Shown: positions 56,327-64,000 of the stretch, piece by piece | Layout of the letters: each line of letters starts with the position of its first letter | Numbering within the stretch: the first letter of the stretch is position 1 | NCBI GenBank assembly: GCA_025201765.1 | Contig: MU623368.1 | Location: forward strand, 62,001 to 126,000 | Length of the DNA: 64,000 bases | Direction of reading: 5' to 3' | DNA from: Daldinia sp. FL1419 | Taxonomy: Eukaryota; Ascomycota; Sordariomycetes; Xylariales; Hypoxylaceae | Made by a program: the position numbers and the translations under genes | Notes under the pieces: model-generated | Seen by the model: only the letters and a program-made list of their open reading frames with translations | What the model was told of the DNA's origin: nothing | Database searches by the model: none

Positions 56327-58368
56327 TCACCTCCACGTGTCCGACTTGGACGACGAGGTAGCGCACGTCCTAGGGACGGTGTAGGCGCGGTTGGGATCGG
56401 CCTCCCATGTTACGGAGCCGTCGGAGTTGACTACGATGTACTTGTACTCGATGGCCTTTCCGGCGGGGAGGGTGACGGTTGCTTTCCAGAGGGGGTTGCT
56501 GGAGGTGTATTGCGAGGAGCTGAGGGTGACTGCTTTGCTGGTGTCCCAGTTTCCGAGGGCGGCGACGTTGCCGACGACCTTGACGGTTTGGCCCCAGCTT
56601 GTGGACTTGATTTCGTTGAATGTTACTGCGACGGCGGTGGCGAGTGCGCAGCCACCGGTGGTGGTAGTGGGGGCGACCGTGGGACGAGTAAAGGTGGAAG
56701 TCGGCTTAGTGCTGGTGATTGGGGTCTGACTGGCTGGGAAAGGAGTAGCCGTGGCAGTAGAGTACGATCCAGCCTGAGATGTGGCCTTGCAGACGCCAGG
56801 CACCGAAGTAGCAGTAGAATCAGCACCAGCCCAGCTAGGAGGGACAACGCCAGCTCGCCGTGCAGCAGCCGTCAAGAAGGAGGCGTAAGACCAGGTAAGA
56901 TCCTTGGCGGACAGCGGCGTTCCATTGTCACGGTCGTATTGCTCAGCAAGGGCGCCGTTGGACTCAGCATATTGAGAGACGACGTTGAAAAAGCCATCAG
57001 CGTAAAGGAATACGGCGTTGTAAATCGAGGTGTAAGTGTCTGTGCCGGCCTTGTAGGTTCCAGCTGCGACGTCCGAGACTAGGTCCTGGAAGAAGGGCAG
57101 CGAAGTGGAGGTGACAGTGATGGATCCAGTAGTCTGCCATACGTAGAGGGCGTCATAAAGTTGTTCTGCGGCAGCCAGGGTAAGGAGATACCAACTGGGA
57201 TAATTATTAGCGACGAGCGCACTCAGTATACGGATTAACTCGGATGCTTACGGGTTACCGTTGTAGTAGACATCCTCGGGGTATCGTCCCACAGCAATAG
57301 CTGAACCAGTGGGGATTCCCGAGTTGAGACCGTAAATATCACGGAACGAGTCTACAACGACCTTGTGGCTGGAAAGAGCCTTGTCACTGCAAGGTTGGAA
57401 AGTTGCGGCGTCGCAGCCTAGAGCCGGATCGAAGTTGTGGATCGAAGCCAAGATAGTATTACCGTCCTTAGCAGATCGGCCGTTATTGACGTTGATGTTG
57501 GCCAGAGCGTAGCCGCTGGAGGATGACCAGAAAGTCTGCAAGAAGCATAGGACGTGAGGCGCAATAGCATCGTAAGAGTCGTGGCTCGTTCCAAGGGTCT
57601 CTGCCAAGGCGCTTCCTTCGACCAGGGATCGGTGCTGAGCGGCAACCGTGAAGAACGAGCTTCCATTGACTTCCTCCCAAAGATCGAAACCGGTCTGGTT
57701 CCAGTACTGAGCGACGTAGGTGAGGTCGTTCTTGATAACGGGCCAAACGTTGCTGGTAACTGTTGAGGTGTAGCCGTTTGCAATGAGCCACTTGGAATAG
57801 CTAATCAATGCAATGGCTCTCAGGGCAGGACCGTCGCGTTGTGGACGACCCCAGCTGTCAGTGTAAGCGGTGAAGTCGACGTTGTACTTGGCTTCTCCCA
57901 AACCCTTTCCATCGGATAGAGAGCCTGACGGGTTAGAAACGGTTTGCAGCTTAGCCTGGGCGATGATGTAGTTCTGAATCTGCGTTTGCAGAGATGCATC
58001 GTAACTATTTGTAAACCTCTCGATTATGGCCTTGAAGACGAGAGCAGCATCTCGAGTCCAGGTGTAGAAATCTAAATAATTAGCATTTTACGAAGATCCG
58101 AGAAGGGGAACTTCCACATACAATCAGGGTCAGATGTTGACGGTGAAGCAACAACGATGCCGTCGCTGGCACCCTGGGCATTGCTACCGCTCGATCCAAT
58201 GTTGCTTAGGAGCTTTTCCAGCGCAATAGGCTCTTCGGTGGCGATAAAACTGTCCACCGCCCTCTTTAGGATCACACCCTCTCGCCGTGCCCGAGAAGAG
58301 CCAGGAAAGCCGAGGATAGTTTGAAAGGCAAACGTGCCCAAGAGAAAGATGGAAGTGAGGCCGTGCAT
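56327..58368 (-). CDS. glaA: Glucoamylase, GH15 with C-terminal CBM20 starch-binding domain
   Basis: Three exons: 58368-58122, 58071-57252 and 57194-56327, with introns of 50 and 57 nt, giving 644 residues. The start at 58368 gives a clean signal peptide (MHGLTSIFLLGTFAF), then a propeptide ending in a Lys-Arg Kex2-type site (GVILKR, then AVDSF). The GH15 domain shows GIVVASPSTSDPDYFYTWTRDAA. The general-acid motif DLWEEVNGSSFF lies near 209-220, and the general-base Glu is within AEQYDRD near 437, followed by LSAKDLTWSYA. A Ser/Thr/Pro linker leads to the CBM20 (about 534-637; GNVAALGNWDTSKAV, PLWKATVTLPAG, YKYIVV, WEADPNR). It is a secreted exo-acting 1,4-alpha-glucosidase releasing glucose from starch and bound to granules through CBM20. 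Confidence 0.96.
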
Positions 58369-58446
58369 GATGGGTTCAATCAACGAAGTGCTGTTGCTTG
58401 CGAGAAGCCCTTGACTCGAGCTCTGTAAGACGTCCATGATTTACTA

Positions 58447-58458
58447 CTTTTATATATA
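58447..58458 (-). promoter_or_regulatory. TATA box of the glucoamylase gene
   Basis: Reads TATATATAAAAG on the minus strand, ending about 79 bp before the chosen ATG. Transcription beginning 25-35 bases downstream would start inside or after the upstream in-frame ATG at 58437, which favours translation from 58368. Confidence 0.6.
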
Positions 58459-59224
58459 GGTACGAAGCTTTTCAGCAAACATCGTGAAGAGGCCCCTTGC
58501 CTCTTTTGGATAGCTGACCGGATGTGACTTTGGGGCGGTTGTAGGACCGAATCTTGGGGGTTCCTCCGGCGGTACTTCTCGGTCAACAGGGCGTGGCCAG
58601 GAAAATCGACCTGGCGGCGATTAATGGGTCCAATGCAACGCCGCAAAAGCAAACTCCGCCCTCGAATTAGATGACGTGAGTGTAGCGAGTGTAGAATATG
58701 CTCGATTCTAGAATCCGGCGGTAAACAATAACCAACCAAGCTTCGACTTGGGGCAACCCTAGGGATAACTTGGGGATCTAGAATCGGGCCGCTCAAGGGG
58801 GGGAGAGGGATGGGGGATGTCTCCAAGAATCGTCAGTGCCGCGCATACGGGATGGGCAGATTAGACGGATTCGGTAATAGACCCCTGGATATACTAGGTT
58901 GCCTAGGTTAGAGCTTTAACAAGGACGGATTTCAAAAGTCAAAAGATCAAAAGTACACAAGCTCCCACGTTGAACCCCATAGCTTTAAATGACCTCCATG
59001 CGGGGGAGAAGGGGGAGAAGGGGAAGAAGGGGGACGATGTGGTCCCCGCATTATTATTACAAGTTGGAGTAGACGAGAGGCGAGTTGGCAAGGGACCTTC
59101 AGTCAGGTCCACTACAACATTGCTCGGACGTCTTCCGGTTGATGCTAAGACCTTGTTTTCGATACGTGTGCGATCCCGACTTGACTTGTCGTAGGCGGCT
59201 GACCAGTTTCGAGGTACAGCACGA

Positions 59225-59273
59225 ACACCTCACACTTGCACCTCATACTTACACCTCATACTTACACCTCATA
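59225..59273. repeat. 13-bp tandem repeat, about 3.8 copies
   Basis: Unit ACACCTCATACTT with one or two changes in the first copies. Confidence 0.85.
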
Positions 59274-60742
59274 AATTAATTTAACCTGCCTGCATTGTTT
59301 ACTTGCAACTACCTACCTAAGCAACCAAACACGGTAGAGTATTTGATCACCTCAGGTACCTACCTCTTGACCAGGCACCACCTACCTATCATCCATACAT
59401 AGTAACAAGATTGATCTATATCGGACTGGTGATATACCTCATCGCACCACTTATTCCTTACCCAATATTACTTAGCCCGAGAGTGGCCAAGGCACATGCT
59501 CTTCCAAGAATGCCTACCTAGGCATGATACCTTTTTCGGGTTGTCAAGTTGAAATCGTCATATAAAATATAAAACACAGATTGGTGCCTAGGTAGGTATA
59601 GATCTAGGTACCTACAAGCTGAGAACCCTACGTCTAGCATCTGCTTAATCGACTAAACTCGTTATATAGACCTGCTAGTTATAGGTCCAGCTTAAGCCCG
59701 TCCTGGTAATCGCATTACGACTGCATTCGGAGCACAATATCGACTACTGTGGCCCGGAGCTAAGTCTGCCCGTGATGAGGCCGAAGAGTATTCTAACCTC
59801 CCATCACAAACGACATGCCCTCTAGCCATCATAGCGCATCGTCGCAACGCATGAGCGCGCTAGACGTCCGAGATAGAGCCGGCGATGTTATCGGCATTTC
59901 ATTCTACGAAATTCAGCACGCAACATTCAAAGCTAATAAATACGAACCATCTCCAGACCAGGGCGATTCATCCATATGCACCCGAAAGCGCAGACCTGAA
60001 CGAATAAACCCGAATCTTGGATGGGTAGTAGTATGTAGGGTATCTTATGGTTATCCTCAACCTCATAGATCAATGATCTCGGTAAAAAGGGGTGGAATAT
60101 AACTCCTGAAGCAAGACCAGTCCACCGAGTTACAGCCTTTGACAGCGAACTCAGGCTTTCCGGAACTGCCTTTTCTTCTAGGACCTGTCGATTGGATTGA
60201 CATCATAAAAAAGAGGATGATTCCATATGTGATTCGAGCTGCCGCGACCATCAACTCTGAATTCGCGATGCGAACAGAGGACGATCGGGCACAGATCCGT
60301 GTTGTGTAAAAGGAAAGAAGAAGAAATTTCTGACGGAAGAGTTCGAAATTTATTTTGCAGAGATTGATTCGAAAGTGGGGCCCACTAAGGTTTCCGTGCA
60401 CGGTCCACAGTACGTACTACTACATAGTATCACCTGCGCAGCTGCGCTAAGCGCTAGCGTCAAGTTGCTGACATTCATTCTTCCGGAGTTGCGACAAAGC
60501 AACCTCTCAACTTTGTGCAATGATTTTGTAACTAACCTTTTTGTACTTTGTAAACTACTTCCTAAATCTCTTGTCCACCAACCTTATCGCTATTTTCTAA
60601 CTTTCCAACTTCGAGTAAGCAAATCGTACAAGTTACAGTCCATCTACCGTATATAAAAATTAGTAGCTTCACGTGTTTCTTCGTTTTCAGCCATCGAAAA
60701 GTAGCCAGCCACCTAAACACGCTCAAATCATCACGATCCATC

Positions 60743-62704
60743 ATGGATGCCGCAGCGATTGAGGAGACGAATCGCCTCCGCATTTCCCTGGGCATGAAGC
60801 CCTTGCCAGTCCCCGGCGCAAGCGGTCCTCAGTTCAAAGAAAAGGAATTTACACCGGAAGAAGACGCCGGAAGCACGCTCGAAAAGCGAGAAGCAGCCGC
60901 ATACGATAACTACAAGAAGAGTAGAGATGCCGAAGAAGCTAAGAAGCGTCGTGAAGAGAAGGCCGCTGCTATTAAAAGGGCTCGCGATGCTGTCAAACGT
61001 TTCGAGAACTTGCAAGGCAAGGGACTAGGCGAGGCTGACGGCGACGATGTTGATACCAAATCATGGTTAATCAGCCAAAAGAAGCGCCAGAAGCAAATAG
61101 AAAAGGCTCGTAAACTAGAGGAGGAACTAGCCGCCGCAGAAGCCGAAGCCGCAGCCGCAGTCAAATACACGTCCAAAGATCTTGCAGGCGTCAAGGTCGG
61201 ACACGAGATCGGATCGTTCGAGGATGGAGAAGAGCAGATCCTAACACTCAAGGATACGGACGTCCTAGGGGATGGAGAAGAAGGTGATGAACTTGAGAAC
61301 ATTAATCTCAGAGAACGAGAAAAACTTGAAAAGAAGCTCGAATTGAAAAAGAAGAAGCCTGTATACGACCCCAATGCAATGGACGAAACTGGCGAGCGTA
61401 GTCTCCTTGCCCAGTACGATGAAGAAATAGACGGTAAAAAAAGCAAGAGATTTACACTAGATGGACTAGGGAGCACTGTATTGGGTGATGAATACGGCGA
61501 CCAAGTGCAGGGTGGACAACGACAGAAGATCAACCTTGACGTCTTGGCAACAGAGGACAAACCGGCTTCGGACTATTTGGATATCTCAGAGGTCAAAATC
61601 AAGAAGCCCAAAAAGAAGAAGTCAAAGGCGACAAGGCAGCGCCCAGTAGATGATGACGATATCTTGCATTTACCAACAGAACCGGATCTGCCGATGGACA
61701 TAGATTCAGGTGCTGGCTTTGTCAGCAAGAAGCGCAAGACCGATGACACGACCTTCGCCGACGACGAGGATCTCCAGGCTACTTTGGCTGCCCAAAGAAG
61801 GGAGGCTCTGAAGAAACGTAAGAGGATGCGCCCTGAAGATATAGCACGACAACTTCGAGAGGAAGCACAGACACTAGAAGTTGAAAACGAGGCCAACGGC
61901 GCTCAGGAAGGCGGTCTCGTACTAGATGAGATCTCCGAATTCGTTTCGGGCCTCAAAAGGGAAGATGTCGAAGAGAGGAAACCTCGTAAGCCGAAATCAC
62001 CTAAAGAGGCTCCGGTCACAGCTATGGAGGATGAGTCCGATGAAGACGAGCAGATGAAGGACGCATATGACCGCGACCAAGATAAGGTCAAGCGTGAGAC
62101 GTCAGTTCCAGCGGAGACAGCCATAATCGGCGTCGACGAAGAGAAGACGGTAGGATCTGGTATCGGTGCGACCCTACAACTTCTAAGGGAACGACAACTC
62201 CTGAAGGACTCGGGTGCTGCCGAATTAAACGAAGCGCAACGTCAGCATCAACTATTCGTTGCTGAGAAGAAACGAAAATTAGCCGAAATCGAGCAAGAAG
62301 CCCGCAAGCAGCGTGAACGGGATCGTAACAGCGGCAGACTCGACAGAATGACGATACGTGAGAGAGAAGAGTGGGCCCGACAGCAGAACAATATCCGCGA
62401 CCAGCAGGCATCACGACAGCTAGTCGATCTCTTCAACAAGGGATATAAGCCTAACGTAGAGTTGAAGTACCACGATGAATATGGACGATCCCTCGACCAA
62501 AAGGAGGCATTCAAGCACCTCAGCCACCAGTTCCACGGCAAGGGAAGCGGCAAGGGCAAGACCGATAAGCGACTCAAGAAGATCGAGGACGAGAAACGAC
62601 GAGAGGCCCAGAGCATCCTGGATGCCAGTCAGAACATCGGCATGAGTTCCGCCATGACGCAACAGACGAAGAAGCGAAGGGAGGCCGGCGTGCGACTTGC
62701 GTGA
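60743..62704 (+). CDS. snu66: Snu66/SART1-family U4/U6.U5 tri-snRNP protein
   Basis: Single exon of 653 residues. Residues about 6-22 (IEETNRLRISLGMKPLPVPG) fit a Hub1-interacting HIND motif. Most of the protein is Lys/Glu/Arg-rich helix or coiled coil (residues 45-150 and 500-560). Conserved core segments include DENINLREREK-type and KKPVYDPN motifs and ERSLLAQYDEEIDG. Toward the end, LVDLFNKGYKPNVELKYHDEYGR and EAFKHLSHQFHGKGSGKGK are the SART1-family signature. By family knowledge it is a nuclear splicing factor needed for tri-snRNP maturation and spliceosome activation, and its Hub1 binding affects splice-site choice. The start context is TCATCATGG. The lysine-rich sequence produces long antisense ORFs that are not genes. 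Confidence 0.95.
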   Translation: MDAAAIEETNRLRISLGMKPLPVPGASGPQFKEKEFTPEEDAGSTLEKREAAAYDNYKKSRDAEEAKKRREEKAAAIKRARDAVKRFENLQGKGLGEADGDDVDTKSWLISQKKRQKQIEKARKLEEELAAAEAEAAAAVKYTSKDLAGVKVGHEIGSFEDGEEQILTLKDTDVLGDGEEGDELENINLREREKLEKKLELKKKKPVYDPNAMDETGERSLLAQYDEEIDGKKSKRFTLDGLGSTVLGDEYGDQVQGGQRQKINLDVLATEDKPASDYLDISEVKIKKPKKKKSKATRQRPVDDDDILHLPTEPDLPMDIDSGAGFVSKKRKTDDTTFADDEDLQATLAAQRREALKKRKRMRPEDIARQLREEAQTLEVENEANGAQEGGLVLDEISEFVSGLKREDVEERKPRKPKSPKEAPVTAMEDESDEDEQMKDAYDRDQDKVKRETSVPAETAIIGVDEEKTVGSGIGATLQLLRERQLLKDSGAAELNEAQRQHQLFVAEKKRKLAEIEQEARKQRERDRNSGRLDRMTIREREEWARQQNNIRDQQASRQLVDLFNKGYKPNVELKYHDEYGRSLDQKEAFKHLSHQFHGKGSGKGKTDKRLKKIEDEKRREAQSILDASQNIGMSSAMTQQTKKRREAGVRLA

Positions 62705-63461
62705 TGCCATGGCATCAAGCACATACAGACTGCGTTAAAAGGTGCTTATTCCCTTACTTGTACACTTATCAGTTAGTAATTCAGGGCTGACATTGGTCTT
62801 TTCAAGTCTACTGTTCCGTGATGTATTGCAAAGCGACGTGATGCTTTGTGATCGTGATGCTATGTCCCCCTTCCCGCGATTTGATTTTGATGCCTGCTGT
62901 TATTACCGCGCTTTACTGACATAGACTACTACCACACCAGTACGATAGATCTGTCCCTATCTGTAAGTGAAGTACTATTGTTTGGACTAAAGAATTGTCT
63001 AAAATCGGTAGTCTTTACCGCAAGTATAAGAGTACGAACTTGAAAGCTGGACTTCTAGAATTTTCGCAGGAGTCGAATAATCAAAAGGTCCATCCTGCCA
63101 TGTCAACATTGTAGATTAAGGCGTTGCATCAACGTCTACGGCATCATATTAGATTAACTAATGATATATAATAAGTATAACAAAAATAAGTCTTGAATTA
63201 AATAATGTTGCATTGGCCACAAGTGCACGTAACGATAGACACCTGAAGCTCGTATGCGATATGATCCAGAAGGAATACGAATAAAGACATCAAGAGGTTG
63301 AACTTAACCTGACAACATCAAACTGCCACCATGGAACCATCGCGTGTACCTCTTAACATAGAGAGATAAAAGATTTTCAAATCACATTAACCAAACCTGG
63401 AAGAGAAGGAAAGTTAGTAAGAAAAAATAAAAAGTAAAAAGTAAAAAGTAAAAAGAAAGTC
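62705..63461. other. Intergenic region between SNU66 and tRNA-Tyr
   Basis: 3' region of SNU66 with nothing else supportable. The end is A-rich with AAAAAGT repeats (about 63424-63470). Confidence 0.6.
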
Positions 63462-63466
63462 AAAAA
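63462..63466 (-). terminator. RNA polymerase III terminator of tRNA-Tyr
   Basis: Run of five T on the minus strand, 7 bases downstream of the mature tRNA 3' end. More T-runs follow. Confidence 0.75.
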
Positions 63467-63473
63467 GAAAGGA

Positions 63474-63562
63474 TCCCTCGGGCCGGAATCGAACCAGCGA
63501 CATTTCGGTAACAATTTGTGACAATTACAGCCGAACGCCATAACCAACTAGACCACCAAGGG
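63474..63562 (-). tRNA. tRNA-Tyr(GTA) with a 15-nt intron
   Basis: The acceptor stem pairs CCCTTGG with CCGAGGG, with discriminator A73 and the C1-G72 pair typical of eukaryotic tRNA-Tyr. The D arm has GTTGG. The anticodon stem pairs TTCGG with CCGAA. The T arm is GCTGG-TTCGATT-CCGGC. The anticodon GTA is at 63528-63526. The intron (63524-63510) lies one base 3' of the anticodon, the canonical position. The loop could otherwise suggest tRNA-Asn from its stems, but only the GTA reading fits the intron position and C1-G72. Confidence 0.93.
63510..63524 (-). other. tRNA-Tyr intron
   Basis: TTGTCACAAATTGTT, 15 nt, inserted after position 37. Its removal leaves a seven-base anticodon loop CTGTAAA. 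Confidence 0.85.
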
Positions 63563-64000
63563 CGGGTGGGGTTTCATGCTTGCTCTGAGAGGAAGTGGAC
63601 TTCCTCCCGAGGGACAGCTTGTTGAAGAATTGGTTTGGGGTTTGGGTTTATATTCCTTTGTTCGGAGGGGGTTTTTTGGTGTGTGTGGTGGGCCGGAGTT
63701 CTACCGATGGGGGAATGATTGGATGAGGGGGTGGATGGTGGGGGCATGCCCGTTGGTACGTATATAGGTACTGCATGGGTGGAGTCGGCACAGTACCGTT
63801 GTGCATTGCCCGACTTTAGGAGGGATATTGTGCTGGCCTTGACCGATTCTCAAAGAGGAAGGTTGTCCGTGCATGCAATAGAGCATTTTTATTGGGTGCA
63901 TCCACGATGGTGGCTAATTTGAGGAAATCCCCACTTCGAGAATTTTGAGAAAATACGTATCTTTTTTCCCCTATCTTATCTTCTTTATAAAGTCGGGCTA
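63563..64000. other. Region upstream of tRNA-Tyr to window edge
   Basis: G/T-rich on the plus strand near the tRNA. Short ORFs here have no protein-like features. I see nothing else. Confidence 0.5.

Larger units (their letters stand above)
58369..60742. other. Intergenic region upstream of glucoamylase and SNU66
   Basis: Divergent promoter region of 2.4 kb. It holds a TATA box for glucoamylase, G-rich tracts near 58795-58810 and 59000-59035, a 13-bp tandem repeat at 59225-59273 and several TAGGTA/TACCTA palindromes (59330-59400, 59585-59615). A 95-codon ORF at 59815-60102 has no recognisable domain. Confidence 0.55.

Noticed and set aside
60910..61560. 216-codon antisense ORF in SNU66
   Set aside because: Ser/Phe/Leu-rich shadow of Lys/Glu codons; the sense strand is a clear SART1-family protein.
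1..64000. CRISPR array, prophage or operon-type system
   Set aside because: The DNA is fungal nuclear; the repeats are short perfect tandems or the 129-bp modules, with no spacer pattern.

Overview
The window is nuclear DNA from a filamentous ascomycete (Pezizomycotina, most likely Sordariomycetes). The evidence is: monocistronic genes on both strands; many short introns of about 50-75 nt with GT...CTAAC...AG signals; a fungal-type intron-containing tRNA-Tyr; and gene families typical of moulds (PDR ABC transporter, rhodopsin-domain 7TM protein without CFEM, Sfl1-like HSF-type regulator, GH15-CBM20 glucoamylase, DUF3245 protein). I rebuilt exon structures by hand from splice signals, reading-frame phase and protein conservation. 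Every multi-exon model below closes in frame.

Layout. 1-925 (-): 5' part of a conserved gene with a mitochondrial-looking N-terminus, cut by the window edge. 2507-3609 (+): Rab1/Ypt1 GTPase. 4900-8444 (-): long 'gastric mucin-like' proline-rich protein of unknown function. 11621-12925 (-) and 13600-16173 (+): a divergent pair of WD40 genes, the second being the replisome hub Ctf4/SepB with an MluI cell-cycle box just upstream. 19305-20865 (+): rhodopsin-domain 7TM protein, with one apparent GC-AG intron. 21565-26359 (-): full-size PDR/ABCG transporter. 29901-30788 (-): cysteine-rich single-pass membrane protein. 30.8-41.8 kb: a gene desert of about 11 kb. 41834-43809 (+): HSF-type transcription factor. 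44691-45551 (-): DUF3245 protein. 46183-47746 (+): succinyl-CoA ligase beta subunit. 48397-49077 (-): unrecognised membrane protein. 52063-52434 (+): doubtful small ORF. 53357-54446 (+): fructosamine/ribulosamine-3-kinase family. 55023-56077 (+): nicotinamide riboside kinase. 56327-58368 (-): secreted glucoamylase with starch-binding domain. 60743-62704 (+): Snu66/SART1 tri-snRNP protein. 63474-63562 (-): tRNA-Tyr(GTA).

The genes do not form one pathway or an evident biosynthetic cluster. Most are housekeeping (traffic, replication, TCA cycle, NAD salvage, splicing), interleaved with membrane or secreted functions. Intergenic DNA is long and carries many TAGGTA/TACCTA-type palindromes, several minisatellites, and three copies of a roughly 129-bp module that looks like a core promoter (one at 21.1 kb, two in tandem at 33.4-33.6 kb). 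I found no CRISPR array, intact transposon, rRNA operon or clearly new multi-gene system. The most interesting leads are the promoter-like module family, the overlapping splice donors in YPT1 (one creates an immediate stop), two possible start codons in the fructosamine-kinase gene, and the cell-cycle box upstream of CTF4.
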